In this document: one piece after another, positions 8,650-17,948 of the stretch | Layout of the letters: every line of letters begins with the position of its first letter | How positions within the stretch are numbered: position 1 is the first letter of the stretch | NCBI RefSeq assembly: GCF_007786455.1 | Contig: NZ_VNJK01000001.1 | Coordinates: 2,068,074 to 2,132,073 of the forward strand | Origin: Paenibacillus agilis | Lineage (GTDB): Bacteria > Bacillota > Bacilli > Paenibacillales > Paenibacillaceae | Direction: 5' to 3' | DNA length: 64,000 nt | Notes under the pieces: generated by a model | What the model saw: the letters and a program-made list of their open reading frames with translations, nothing else | The model's database searches: none | Told to the model about the DNA's origin: nothing | Position numbers and translations under genes: made by a program

Positions 8650-10791
8650 ATGAAACGAAGAGAAGTCGTGAAAATGAAGTTGGTGACAAGAGCAAGTAGA
8701 ATACGAGCTTCGATCGTCGCGTTAACCCTCGTACTAACGATGGTCGCTCCAATGCCTGCAATGGCCGCGATGCCCGAAAAAGCGATTACAAACAGCAATC
8801 CTCTTCTTTTTGATTCAACTAAGAAAATAGCTGCGCAGAAAGCGAAGCTGCTAACAGAAAAGTACGGCAATACAAGTGTGCAATATGCACTCATCGATCA
8901 TGGCGAGATCGTTGTTTCAGGGCATACAGGCAAAAACGATATAAAGGGAGAGATACCACTCACTTCAAATACGATGTACGGCATAGGTTCAACGAGCAAA
9001 ATGGTGCTGGCTGCAGCCGTTATGAAGCTTGTTGATCAAGGCAAGGTGAATTTAGATACGCCCGTTGTTAACTATGTACCAGACTTTAAAATGAAAGACT
9101 ATCGATATACGCAGATTACACCGCGCATGCTGCTGAATCATTCTTCAGGTCTTCATGGATATATAGGCCCAAATGCAACCTTGTATGATGATAACGATAC
9201 GTATGCACACGATACATTGCTAGAAGAATTGGAAGCGCAGGACTTAAAGGCTGAGCCAGGTGCATTCTCGGTATACAATAACGTTGGTTTTTCATTAGCT
9301 GAAATATTGGTTGAGAGAGTTAGCGGCATGAGCTTTACAGCCTTTATACACAAGTATTTTACAGAGCCGCTAGAGATGAACCATACGAAAACACCGCAGG
9401 ATCATCTGGACCCAGCAGCATTGGCAGGGGTATATCACCCTAATTATAAGGGACAACTTCCAACCGAAAATTATAATGTTATTGCGTCTGGCGGTATTTA
9501 CTCTACAGCTGAAGATATCGCTAAATTCTCTCGTATTTTCACGGGAGATATCGATGATATTCTTTCTAGTCAATCGATAACCGCTATGGAACAACCGGAG
9601 TATAAGAAGGGAATGTGGTCACCAGACGCCGATTCTTCTCTATCATACGGGTTAGGCTGGGATAGTGTGAACTTGTTCCCATTCAACCAATATGGTATCA
9701 AGGCGCTTGTGAAAGGTGGAGATACGGCAGCCTATCATTCATCATTAGTCGTGCTTCCGGAATACAATATGGCAGCAGCTGTGCTTTCTTCAGGTGGCGT
9801 CAGCGCAATCGATCAGCTGTTGGCAAAGGAACTACTGCTTAGCGCACTACAAGAGAAAGGTGTTATCAAGGAACAGAAGCCGGAGAAGTCGCATGGCGTG
9901 CCCATAAAGGTCGATATGCCACAGGAATTATCCCAGCATACGGGCATTTATGGCGGTGCTTCAGGCTCGTTACTGAAGGTGGAAATTAATCCTGGGGGCG
10001 GCGAATTGACTGTATCTACGATTACCGCTCAGAACACTCCTGTCCGAAAGTATACGTACACGGCAGATGGTTCTTTTGTAAACGAGAAGGGTACGGAAAA
10101 GTATAAGTTCGTTGTTAAGAAAAATAAACGTACTTACTTGTGGTCTCGCTCTTATTTATCTATACCGGGGCTTGGTCAGTTAGCGTCCTCAGAGTATATC
10201 GCAGAGAAGCTAGAAGCGAATGAATTATCCGAAGATGTATTGGCCGCATGGAAACATCGTGAGAATAAAAAATACTACTTATTAAGTGAGAAATACTCAT
10301 CGATGTTTTATTTCAACGGTGGGGCGGTTCAACAATTTCAGATGAGTAAAGATGCACCGGGCTATGTGTTAAATAATAAGATCTTGGATGCCAACAAAGC
10401 AGCTAACAAATTGCAACTCCCTACGATGGCTGGTCGAGATTCTATGGAAATCAACTTCTTTAAGAAGAATGGAGTAGAGTATTTTACGCTAGCAGGCCAT
10501 TTATATGGCAGTGAAGAGCTTGTAAAGCCGCTCTATTCGGGTGCACAATCTTCGACAACGATCCAAGCGAATGGCCATGCTAAATGGTTCTCAGTGCCTG
10601 CAGCTGCTGAAGGGAAGGTTATGTCCGTTAAGATGCCAGCTAATGCTTCCTTTGCTGTATATGATCAAGCAGGCATTTGTATAAATTACACGGAAGTGAG
10701 CGGTAAGAATGAGGTCTTACTACCGGAGAATGGCCGTATCTTATTTGCAGGTGAGGCTGGTTCCAAGTTTGTTATTACATTAAAAAAGTAA
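8650..10791 (+). CDS. Secreted serine hydrolase, beta-lactamase/PBP family
   Basis: 713 residues with a signal peptide (hydrophobic [19 protein letters not shown], cleavage near AMA-AM). The beta-lactamase/D-Ala-D-Ala-carboxypeptidase-like domain (about 55-400) has the SxxK nucleophile motif S114-T-S-K117, YNN at 209-211 as the YxN motif and a KGG triad. The remaining C-terminal 300 residues are an extra beta-rich region of unknown role. Proteins of this kind are esterases, peptidases or peptidoglycan-modifying enzymes and not necessarily true beta-lactamases. AGGAG lies 9 nt upstream. It follows the two-component pair and its promoter has response-regulator-like repeats. Confidence 0.9.
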   Translation: MKRREVVKMKLVTRASRIRASIVALTLVLTMVAPMPAMAAMPEKAITNSNPLLFDSTKKIAAQKAKLLTEKYGNTSVQYALIDHGEIVVSGHTGKNDIKGEIPLTSNTMYGIGSTSKMVLAAAVMKLVDQGKVNLDTPVVNYVPDFKMKDYRYTQITPRMLLNHSSGLHGYIGPNATLYDDNDTYAHDTLLEELEAQDLKAEPGAFSVYNNVGFSLAEILVERVSGMSFTAFIHKYFTEPLEMNHTKTPQDHLDPAALAGVYHPNYKGQLPTENYNVIASGGIYSTAEDIAKFSRIFTGDIDDILSSQSITAMEQPEYKKGMWSPDADSSLSYGLGWDSVNLFPFNQYGIKALVKGGDTAAYHSSLVVLPEYNMAAAVLSSGGVSAIDQLLAKELLLSALQEKGVIKEQKPEKSHGVPIKVDMPQELSQHTGIYGGASGSLLKVEINPGGGELTVSTITAQNTPVRKYTYTADGSFVNEKGTEKYKFVVKKNKRTYLWSRSYLSIPGLGQLASSEYIAEKLEANELSEDVLAAWKHRENKKYYLLSEKYSSMFYFNGGAVQQFQMSKDAPGYVLNNKILDANKAANKLQLPTMAGRDSMEINFFKKNGVEYFTLAGHLYGSEELVKPLYSGAQSSTTIQANGHAKWFSVPAAAEGKVMSVKMPANASFAVYDQAGICINYTEVSGKNEVLLPENGRILFAGEAGSKFVITLKK

Positions 10792-10809
10792 ATATTTATT
10801 TTAGACTAA

Positions 10810-10850
10810 CAAGTTCTTGTCCTGAGTTGAGGGCAAGAACTTGTATTTGT
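10810..10850 (+). terminator. Terminator after serine hydrolase
   Basis: CAAGTTCTTGTCC... pairs with GGGCAAGAACTTG and runs into TATTTGT. The core TTCTTGTCC hairpin recurs at 47951 and in altered form at 57679. Confidence 0.75.
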
Positions 10851-11224
10851 ATACATAATCAATTAGGTAAATAAGAACCAATACGCTATGAGTAGCTTTT
10901 TTTGCGATATTATCATTTATTCAACTGTTATATTTCCCAATGAGGTTTTCATTTGCACGGATTAGGTGCCATTTCCCTTTTGACCCTCTGTTTTTTTGAT
11001 TCGAAAATGTATGATTATCTAGTGGAACAGCAATAGATCGCCTCCCGTTGCTAGTTTGAAGATACCGGCTAGCATCTGAATCCGTGCTTTGAAATTTGAT
11101 TGTTTATAAACAAGATTCCGGATTTAGGGTACCTAACCGAATTTACAAGTTTTAGTAGCATTGGACTATGGTAATTATTTGAATATAGGGATACTATTAT
11201 TTTGTGATACGATATTTTCCAAAA
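10851..11224. other. Intergenic, no gene seen
   Basis: About 370 bp of AT-rich sequence on both sides of which the genes run rightward. No reading frame with a ribosome site, RNA or repeat is visible. Confidence 0.5.
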
Positions 11225-11238
11225 TGGAGGTTAGAATA

Positions 11239-11706
11239 ATGAAAAAGCTCGTCAGCACATTTTTCGGACTAACTGTACTTGCTGTAATGTCCATCCCTGT
11301 GTTCGCTGCAACTGATATTGCAAACTATAGTTGGAGTATGGATTATAGGGTTGTAGATGGGGAAAAAAATGGTCAGATCCATACTTTGCGCGATGGTACA
11401 ATACAACTCGGTGGGACACTTAATACTGTTTCAGTAGATTCGGGTTATACACCAATTACATCCACTGTGAAAATTGGCGTATTTGATCAAGATGGGGCAT
11501 TCAGTGCGGATGATTTGGTTGGAACAATCGATGTACAACCATATAATATGGTAGGTACTAGCAGAACTTTTAGCAAGAACTTTGGGTGGTTTGTAGCAGA
11601 TGGCGGAGGTTCGGATAACCGTGGTGAATACTATCTCTATTTAGAAAAAACTATTGACGATAATTGGAATCTATCCGGATCCGGTACATTGACAAGCACA
11701 TACTAA
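11239..11706 (+). CDS. Small secreted protein, unknown
   Basis: 155 residues. ATG 11239 has TGGAGG 8 nt upstream and opens a classic signal peptide (MKKLVSTFFGLTVLAVMSIPVFAA). The mature part is about 130 residues, rich in Gly, Ser, Thr and aromatic residues, without cysteine, and predicted beta-rich. I do not recognise a family. An in-frame start at 11161 would hide the signal peptide and lacks a ribosome site. It precedes the VanZ-like gene but an inverted repeat lies between them. Confidence 0.75.
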   Translation: MKKLVSTFFGLTVLAVMSIPVFAATDIANYSWSMDYRVVDGEKNGQIHTLRDGTIQLGGTLNTVSVDSGYTPITSTVKIGVFDQDGAFSADDLVGTIDVQPYNMVGTSRTFSKNFGWFVADGGGSDNRGEYYLYLEKTIDDNWNLSGSGTLTSTY

Positions 11707-11713
11707 CAAGTGT

Positions 11714-11749
11714 GTAAGAGACTGTCTAATTAGGCAGTCTCTTACCGTT
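11714..11749 (+). terminator. Hairpin between secreted protein and VanZ genes
   Basis: An 11-bp perfect stem (GTAAGAGACTG / CAGTCTCTTAC) with a 10-nt loop; the tail CGTTT is weak, so some read-through into the next gene is possible. Confidence 0.6.
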
Positions 11750-11765
11750 TAAGAGGAGATTTTCT

Positions 11766-12422
11766 ATGTTACGTTTTCATGAATTATATCTTTTACTCGT
11801 TGTTCCAGTATTACTATTAATAGTGTACATTCTTAAATCAAGGGGAAAAAGTAATGTTTGTATTCTTTTTTACGGGGTTCTTTTTTATTACCTGATCTTT
11901 GTAGGCAAATATACTCTCTTCCCTATACCTGTAAGTGAAGCATATTTATCCATGATACGTCCGAATTCCCCATTTATTGAGCGTATTAATCTGCTCCCTT
12001 TATGGACTGATAAAAATTTCACTTTTATTACCAAGGAACAAATTCTAAACATCATCATGACCATTCCATTTGGTTACATTGTAAATTATGTAATGAACAA
12101 ACAAAACTTCTTTAAGTTAGTTAGAAGTGGAATTATACTTGGAACTATCATCGAAACCATTCAACTATGTATCTCTTTGAGTATTAAGTATCCTTATCGA
12201 ATAATTGATGTTAATGATATTATATTTAACTTAATAGGAGTAATGATTGGTTATTTGATTTTCAGAGCTGTTTCATTTCTTTTCGTGAAAGTTGTTGACC
12301 TTACAAAAATGGAGCATAATACGTTTACAAAATTTGTTTATTCAAAGTCCAAAGTAGTAAATAAAAGAACAAAAAATAAACCTTATTCGTACGGAGGAGA
12401 GAATTTTTTGAAATCAGAATGA
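11766..12422 (+). CDS. VanZ-like family membrane protein
   Basis: 218 residues with about five hydrophobic segments (about 5-25, 32-48, 92-110, 118-135 and 150-170). The middle has the VanZ-family features: KYTLFP, NLLP, a membrane helix with IPFGY, and ETIQ in GTIIETIQLCIS. VanZ relatives are implicated in glycopeptide tolerance, but most members have no known function. AGAGGAG lies upstream of ATG 11766. The C-terminus is a basic tail. It is probably transcribed with, or independently after, the small secreted protein. Confidence 0.85.
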   Translation: MLRFHELYLLLVVPVLLLIVYILKSRGKSNVCILFYGVLFYYLIFVGKYTLFPIPVSEAYLSMIRPNSPFIERINLLPLWTDKNFTFITKEQILNIIMTIPFGYIVNYVMNKQNFFKLVRSGIILGTIIETIQLCISLSIKYPYRIIDVNDIIFNLIGVMIGYLIFRAVSFLFVKVVDLTKMEHNTFTKFVYSKSKVVNKRTKNKPYSYGGENFLKSE

Positions 12423-12558
12423 TTCAACCATACCATGTGTAGAAGGATCATCGAAAACAATATATCCTTGGGTTGAAATATAATAAATGGCTATATAGAC
12501 TAAGGTCAAATCTGTAATCAAAAAAATACACTTACTTAAGATTTATTTCTTATGTGAT

Positions 12559-12609
12559 AAAAAAAGCAGGCGCTTATTGCACAATGTGCAATAAGCGCCT
12601 GCTTTTTTT
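12559..12609. terminator. Bidirectional terminator hairpin
   Basis: A near-perfect stem (AAAAAAGCAGGCGC... / ...GCGCCTGCTTTTTTT, about 23 bp) with A run before and T run after, so it can work on either strand. It lies 140 bp past the VanZ gene. Confidence 0.8.
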
Positions 12610-12819
12610 GATAGGGACGTTTCCAGTGTCTGTACGTAGTGCCATCTGTATTGACCAGACGTAGGCCAGGTCGCTTACTATGATGCGTTTAGCTTCCTGT
12701 ATATTTATTTGCTATGAGTCGTTACATAGAATACTTGTGAGGTTTATACCAGCAATTGTGTAAGTGGGTGAGCCGATTTGCCTTTATGAGAAGGTCAACT
12801 CGCTATCTAGATATGGTAA

Positions 12820-13011
12820 ACCCATTCTACAAATTTGCCGTGATTGAGCCTTTGGTTATTGATTAAGTGATGGAACCGAAAAAGAGCGAACCACAACAAT
12901 ATCGCAAGTGAAATTCATGAAGCTTTGCAGCAGTTTAATATCGACCAGTACATACTGATGGGCCATTCCATAGCAGGCATTTACGGACTGGAGTATGTGC
13001 ATAATTTATAA
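12820..13011 (+). pseudogene. Decayed alpha/beta hydrolase fragment
   Basis: Reading across frames gives NPFYKFAVIEPFGY, stop, LSDGTEKERTT, frameshift, NIASEIHEALQQFNIDQYI, then LMGHSIAGIYGLEYVHNL and a stop. This matches residues about 105-165 of the intact alpha/beta hydrolase at 56571-57554 (YYKVIVIEPFGYGLSDQ, KERSTANIVSEIHEVLQ, ILMGHSISGIYSLDYV). A Gly codon has become TGA and one codon is shifted. The N-terminus and everything after the nucleophile elbow are missing, and a hairpin begins 7 bp after the stop. It is a dead paralogue. Confidence 0.8.
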
Positions 13012-13017
13012 ATGAAC

Positions 13018-13066
13018 AAAAATCCGAGTACAGGACATTATATAATGTCCTGCACTCGGATTTTTT
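13018..13066. terminator. Long hairpin terminator
   Basis: AAAAATCCGAGT-A-CAGGACATTA pairs with TAATGTCCTG-C-ACTCGGATTTTTT: a stem of about 22 bp with one mismatch and almost no loop, flanked by A and T runs. It can terminate both strands and truncates the hydrolase remnant. Confidence 0.75.
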
Positions 13067-13255
13067 CTTGCGAAAGAATATCCTTGAAATGCTTCGGAAA
13101 ATACATGAAATATCCAATGGAAAATAAGCATATATTTCCAATGAATGAGCAGAAGAATACATCAAGATGGTATCATCTTGTTCTGTCGAATGGAGGTTCG
13201 ATACTGCAATATATTACAAATGAAACGTCAAGAAAATGGAAAAGAGGTAACTAGC

Positions 13256-15874
13256 ATGAAGGTTAAAAAGAAGTTGAAAATGAGATTACATACTGTCCTT
13301 TTCGTTCTACTCGTTCTAATTTTGTTTCCATTCCATGTAATAGGAGCAGTCAATGCAAATGAACAGCCAGTCGAGACTGCGGTCACACCAAGTAGTGAGG
13401 TTCTTGCCCAATGGAATTTTACCAGCGCGGGAACACAAGGAATTATTCCGGCTTCAGCTGGTGTGAATCAGCAAAGCGCTACCATACGTGCAGTTGGTGG
13501 TCCATACTTCGAGGCGCTTGTGTCAACTGACAATAGTATCAAATATCAAGGCTGGAATAATGGAGCTAACACGAAATATTGGCTAGCTACGTTATCAACG
13601 AAAAATTATGAGAACATTACATTATCCTCTCAACAAACTTCAACAGGAACAGGCCCTCGGGATTTTAAGGTTCAAATTAGTGTAGATAACCAATCATGGA
13701 CTGATGTACCAAATGGTGTGCTTACGTTAATAACGAGCAATTTTAACTGCACGAACTGTAAACTACAGGATACTCCTCTTAACGCAAGCAATCAAGATTT
13801 ATTGTATATTCGCTGGCTCGTTACTTCTACTAAAGCAACGAATCCAAGTAATGCTACTGTTGGACCTTATGGCTCAAGTTTATTTAAAGATGTTATTGTA
13901 AAAGGAAGCCGAATCTCAGGCACAAATCCGGGTACTCCAACGATAGATGAGGTTCTTCAACCCGTGAACGGTGCAGTAAATGTAGCAGTGGGTAGTCCAG
14001 TTACTGTGAAATTCAATAAGCCGATTAGTATTGTTCAAGGGTACTCTGCGACCATCAAGGACAGTAACAACATTACTTTAAGCAATGTATCGTCTGAAAT
14101 TATAAATAACCACACGTTAAAAATAAATCACCCCAATTTTGTAAGTGGACAGACTTATACGGTATCGGTACCAAAGGAACTTATTAAAGGGCAAGATGAT
14201 TTACCTCTTATTCGGGATGTATCTTGGAGTTTTACCGTTCAAAATTCGACTTCTCCACCAGTTATCCCTAAATTAATTAATATGACATTTAACGGAGACC
14301 CAAAAACAAGCTTAGCCTTCGCCTGGTATACCGATGTAATGACGGATACGGTCGTTCAAGTCGTTCAGGCTTCTGCAGTACAGAATGGTCTGTTTCCGGA
14401 GATTGGAGTGACTACCTATCAAGGTAGCTCTGAAAAAATTGGAACTTACGTGATCAAAGGAGACAGAGCTACTCAAAAGAGAACGTATTACTACACGCAT
14501 AAAGCTATTGCGAACAACTTAATTCCAGGAACAGCTTACAAATTCCGAGTAGGTAACGGATCTGCGAACAGCTGGAGTCAGATCGGTTCCTTTACAACAG
14601 ATGCGGTAGGGAATCAGCCATATCATTTTATTGCCGGATCTGATTCTCAAGCGTCAAGTCGGTCAGGTTTTGAACCTTGGGCGGATACTTTTAAGAAAGC
14701 GAAAATACAAATAGGCGACCCTAAATTTCTTATTAATGTAGGTGATTTGGTAGACAATGGGGATTTGGAGGAGCAATGGCAATGGATGCTCGGTCTAGCA
14801 CAAAATGAACTTACAACTGTCCCATTCGTTCCAGTGCTTGGTGGTCATGAGGTTCAAGATTATCCTGGAGATGCGACAACACCTAACAATAACTTCTATA
14901 ATCATTTTAACTTGCCCAAACAAGTTGTAGCCGGTACTGATGAAGGTTCTGTTTATTCGTTTGAATATGGTGATGCACTGTACCTCATATTTAATTCTCA
15001 ATACGATGGAGGACTTGCCAGTGACGGAACCGTTCGGTGGGTAGATCAACAATATTTGGACCAAGTGAAATGGATGAAAAATGTTGTTGCAAAGAGTAAT
15101 AAGAAGTGGAAATTCGTTGCGTTCCACAAAGCTCCTTATGGAGCAGGAGATAACTCAGGAAAATATGAAGATGAACGTGTTCAATTTTACAAAAAGCATC
15201 TTATCCCTGCCTTTGATGAGATGGGAATTGATATGGTGTTTGAAGCTCACGATCATATGTATATGAGATCGTTCCAAATGTACAATGATCAAGTTGTTCC
15301 AGCCTCACAAATTACGTTTGACAGTGAAGGTAATGCAATCAATCCTAAGGGTACCATCTATCTAATGTCTAATGCATTCGGAAATAAATTTTATACGAAA
15401 TATCCTGGCTATAACGATTATTTTGCAGCTAAAAATCTACAGCCTCACAAAAAAATGTTTACCGACGTTTATGTATCTGATCAAGTGCTTACATTTACAG
15501 CTTATACAGCAGCAATAGCTGACGAAGGATCGGGTAACAATGGAGTAAAGGCTTATGATCAATATGGGATCAGGAGAACGGACGTTAAGCCTGAGACCGT
15601 GACGAATGCTAGTGTTGTACGAAATGGCAACAAAGCAGTTATTTCATGGAGCCCTCCTGCAGCAAGTACAGAACCTGTAAGAGGTTTTAGACTATACGAG
15701 AAAAATGACAAGGTGTCCACACACTGGAGTGAATATATTCCGGTCGTGGCAGGTAAAACACAATACAGCTTTACTGTAAACAATATTAATTCGACGATGA
15801 ATTATGAATTCATCATCAAAGCTGTTGGTACGAGGCTCAATTCCGACCCTGTAGAAGTTAGCACGATTAATTAA
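13256..15874 (+). CDS. Secreted metallophosphoesterase with Ig-like and FN3-type domains
   Basis: 872 residues. The start at 13256 has GAGG 8 nt upstream and yields a signal peptide (LHTVLFVLLVLILFPFHVIGAVNA). Domains in order: a beta-sandwich region (about 40-215), an SbsA/Big-type Ig domain (IDEVLQPVNGAVNVAVGSP), a purple-acid-phosphatase-like N domain (about 340-455), a calcineurin-like phosphoesterase core with GSDSQ, INVGDLVDNG, GGHE, FHKAPYG and EAHDHMYMRS, and a C-terminal FN3 domain. The metal ligands GD, the GNHE-equivalent GGHE, H and HDH are present. The role may be extracellular phosphate scavenging or phosphodiester/nucleotide hydrolysis. An in-frame start at 13145 has no ribosome site. 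It is monocistronic. Confidence 0.9.
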   Translation: MKVKKKLKMRLHTVLFVLLVLILFPFHVIGAVNANEQPVETAVTPSSEVLAQWNFTSAGTQGIIPASAGVNQQSATIRAVGGPYFEALVSTDNSIKYQGWNNGANTKYWLATLSTKNYENITLSSQQTSTGTGPRDFKVQISVDNQSWTDVPNGVLTLITSNFNCTNCKLQDTPLNASNQDLLYIRWLVTSTKATNPSNATVGPYGSSLFKDVIVKGSRISGTNPGTPTIDEVLQPVNGAVNVAVGSPVTVKFNKPISIVQGYSATIKDSNNITLSNVSSEIINNHTLKINHPNFVSGQTYTVSVPKELIKGQDDLPLIRDVSWSFTVQNSTSPPVIPKLINMTFNGDPKTSLAFAWYTDVMTDTVVQVVQASAVQNGLFPEIGVTTYQGSSEKIGTYVIKGDRATQKRTYYYTHKAIANNLIPGTAYKFRVGNGSANSWSQIGSFTTDAVGNQPYHFIAGSDSQASSRSGFEPWADTFKKAKIQIGDPKFLINVGDLVDNGDLEEQWQWMLGLAQNELTTVPFVPVLGGHEVQDYPGDATTPNNNFYNHFNLPKQVVAGTDEGSVYSFEYGDALYLIFNSQYDGGLASDGTVRWVDQQYLDQVKWMKNVVAKSNKKWKFVAFHKAPYGAGDNSGKYEDERVQFYKKHLIPAFDEMGIDMVFEAHDHMYMRSFQMYNDQVVPASQITFDSEGNAINPKGTIYLMSNAFGNKFYTKYPGYNDYFAAKNLQPHKKMFTDVYVSDQVLTFTAYTAAIADEGSGNNGVKAYDQYGIRRTDVKPETVTNASVVRNGNKAVISWSPPAASTEPVRGFRLYEKNDKVSTHWSEYIPVVAGKTQYSFTVNNINSTMNYEFIIKAVGTRLNSDPVEVSTIN

Positions 15875-15890
15875 CTGGCTTTATACGATG

Positions 15891-15935
15891 CTGCCCTATG
15901 ATGTCATTATTGACTATATAGGGCAGTATTTTTTG
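15891..15935 (+). terminator. Terminator after metallophosphoesterase
   Basis: CTGCCCTAT at 15891 pairs with ATAGGGCAG ending at 15926, followed by TATTTTTTG. Confidence 0.8.
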
Positions 15936-16097
15936 TGCGGATATATGCAAAAAAACTTTCTAAAAAATCCAGTTCTGTAGCGTGGAATATTTATAATGAA
16001 TCTTGAAATGGGGAAATGTTAGATATTATTGACGTATGTTGAGGCTTATTAAAGGGCTATTCTAGATACTAGAGTGGTCCAATAATAAGGCGCTTAA

Positions 16098-16112
16098 AAG
16101 AAAGCGTTTTCA
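16098..16112. promoter_or_regulatory. Orphan cre-like (CcpA) site
   Basis: On the minus strand TGAAAACGCTTTCTT fits the Bacillales cre consensus TGWNANCGNTNWCA with one mismatch at the last position. No intact catabolic gene lies beside it; a ribosome-site-like GGGGG and TTG start at 16128 open a frame that stops after 8 codons. Confidence 0.35.
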
Positions 16113-16127
16113 AATGGGGGTGGTTTT

Positions 16128-16410
16128 TTGAAACCGTTGAAGCGAGCTGAATGATAATTGATCTGGCAAATGGCTTTATATGATGCGAGTTTAGATCAAA
16201 ATCCAACTGAGGAACAATAAAGTTATTTAGAACCAGCTAATGTGTAGCACGAATAAAATAATCAGAGTTAAGCTGTAAATTCACGTATGAAGCGTTACAC
16301 AGACAAAACCAAGTTGAAGCAAAACAAAACCAAACGAAGAAAAAATTTAAAGCAGCTAGCATTATAATTAAAGATAAAGATGGTATGGTAAACAACATAT
16401 AAAATAATAA
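16128..16410 (+). pseudogene. Possible decayed coding remnant
   Basis: Short protein-like stretches (for example MALYDASLDQNPTEEQ and a Lys/Gln-rich KTKLKQNKTKRRK or NQVEAKQNQTKKKF in neighbouring frames) are interrupted by many stops. I cannot assign a family. The rest of 15936-16559 shows nothing else. Confidence 0.25.
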
Positions 16411-16559
16411 TGGAGATATGCGCATAAATTGAAAAAAATCGCTTAAAACAGAGCCAATTTAAGAGGAACTCTTTTGAATCCTTAATACTGTTTCACAAAA
16501 CCCGTATTTTGTACATATGTCTATATCAAGTAAAAACTCTTATACTACAATCCTCATTC

Positions 16560-16564
16560 TCTTC
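16560..16564. repeat. Left target-site duplication TCTTC
   Basis: TCTTC directly abuts the left terminal TGTCGG; the identical five bases follow the right terminal CCGACA at 42595-42599. Five-bp duplications are the hallmark of Tn7-family insertion. Confidence 0.88.
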
Positions 16565-16614
16565 TGTCGGATGACAAGAAGTTGATGACATTAATGACAA
16601 GAAGTTGACGACAT
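16565..16614. repeat. Transposon left end with two TnsB-type sites
   Basis: The terminal copy TGACAAGAAGTTGATGACAT (16572-16591) is followed by a second, ATGACAAGAAGTTGACGACA (16594-16613), one base different in the core. They point the same way, about two helical turns apart. Sequence just inside (16611-16640, ACATTCCTG..GCAATCTC) recurs at 44702. Confidence 0.85.
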
Positions 16615-16741
16615 TCCTGTGTGCAATCTCCTTTTAAGAATCATATTAAGTATTATAGCTAACCTTAAACTTCATTGTCTGGCTTCTTTCGTTTTTATGC
16701 TGGTCAGTTAAGCACATTATACTTAAATCAAATCTCCACCC

Positions 16742-16791
16742 AAATACAATCAAAAGTGCTCATTTCTCAATGAACACTTATGATTGTATTT
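16742..16791. other. Hairpin inside transposon left end
   Basis: AAATACAATCA... pairs with ...TGATTGTATTT around an interrupted AGTG(C)TCATT / AATGA(A)CACT inner stem. It may be a terminator isolating the element; there is no gene between 16615 and 16944. Confidence 0.45.
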
Positions 16792-16819
16792 CTTAAATGC
16801 ACATGGTGACTGCATAACA

Positions 16820-16863
16820 AATAACCTACCTTCGGAATTTATCCAACGAAATAAGTAGGTTTA
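16820..16863 (-). terminator. Terminator downstream of ku
   Basis: AACCTAC / GTAGGTT stem with an inner TTCG../CGAA pairing; on the minus strand it ends in TTATTTGTT. It lies about 80 bp past the ku stop. Confidence 0.55.
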
Positions 16864-16944
16864 AGAGGATTAATATATTAGGTTCACTTCTACTCTATTT
16901 ATTGCAAAAGCAGGGTCGCTTTTTATCAATTTCCTACTTTTAGT

Positions 16945-17784
16945 TTACGATATCATGCTGTTTTGTTCCTTCTTTCGTTTCCCCTTTGGTTTTATTGACT
17001 TAGAGCTGCTTTTATTATCTAAAGCATCTAGACTAGCCTGAAGTGCAGACATTAAATCAAGAACATTACTTTTTGGATGAGTAACCTCATTTTTTAGTAT
17101 TTCTTCTCCTTGAATCTTTTTCGTAATCACTTGTTGTAGCCGGTTTCTATAGTCATCCTGGTACTTGGTAGGCTCGAAAGAAACCGAAAGATGCTGAACA
17201 ATAGATTGCGCCATTTTTAACTCGCTAGGATCAACAATGGGATTTGTCTGTACATTAGGAACTTCTTCAATTGATCTAACTTCATCAAAGTAATACAGTG
17301 TTTCTAAAACAAGACAGTTATTTAGAACTCTGACTGCTCCTAGACTTGTTTTCGTACGAATTGATACTTGACATATCCCAATTTTCCCAGTAGTTTTTAA
17401 TGCCTCCATTAGAAGCGTATAACCTCTATCAGCTCGGCCATCAGGAGATAGATAATATGTTTTTTGAAAGTATATGGGGTCAATTTCTTCGATACTCACA
17501 AAATCCACAATTCTTATTTCTTTATTTACTTCTGGCATAAGCTCATCTAATTCTTCTTTTTCAAAAAAAACATATTGGTTTTTTTGAAATTCATATCCCT
17601 TTATAAGGTCTGTAGATGCAAGTTCTTTATTACACTGATTGCACGTTTTAAGCAATGAAATTGGTACACCACAAGCTCTATGAATTTGTTTCATTGAAAT
17701 GTCTTTATCCTCAGTTGCTGCGTGCATCTTTACGGGGAGATGAACAAGACCGAAACTTAGTGCACCTTTCCACAATGTGTGCAT
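16945..17784 (-). CDS. ku: Ku protein, bacterial NHEJ
   Basis: 279 residues, the usual size for bacterial Ku. It begins MHTLWKGALSFGLVHLPVKMH, the typical Ku start, followed by HRACG, YEFQKNQYVFFEKEELDELMP, YYLSPDG and GYTLLMEAL segments of the Ku ring; the C-terminus is a Lys-rich tail (KPKGKRKKEQ) that may bind DNA or ligase. Ku homodimers hold double-strand ends and recruit ligase. Unusually it is located inside the transposon, 330 bp from the left end, divergent from the ligase gene. Chromosomal Bacillales usually have ykoV/ykoU; this may be a second, element-borne copy. Confidence 0.95.
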   Translation of the reverse strand: MHTLWKGALSFGLVHLPVKMHAATEDKDISMKQIHRACGVPISLLKTCNQCNKELASTDLIKGYEFQKNQYVFFEKEELDELMPEVNKEIRIVDFVSIEEIDPIYFQKTYYLSPDGRADRGYTLLMEALKTTGKIGICQVSIRTKTSLGAVRVLNNCLVLETLYYFDEVRSIEEVPNVQTNPIVDPSELKMAQSIVQHLSVSFEPTKYQDDYRNRLQQVITKKIQGEEILKNEVTHPKSNVLDLMSALQASLDALDNKSSSKSIKPKGKRKKEQNSMIS

Positions 17785-17948
17785 AACCTATCTACCCTTC
17801 CCTGTTTATATCATTATTATTCCCGTTATGATTATGAATTATACAGTTCTTCCCTACATAACCACTTTAAATTACACCACTTTTATCTATGACTTATGTA
17901 TATTGCTGATTTTAAACGTTAAGAATTTTAATATAGTTAATATAAGGA

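Noticed and set aside
8650-10791. True beta-lactamase resistance gene
   Set aside because: SxxK, YxN and KGG are shared by PBP-like esterases and peptidases; the 300-residue C-terminal extension is unlike class C enzymes.
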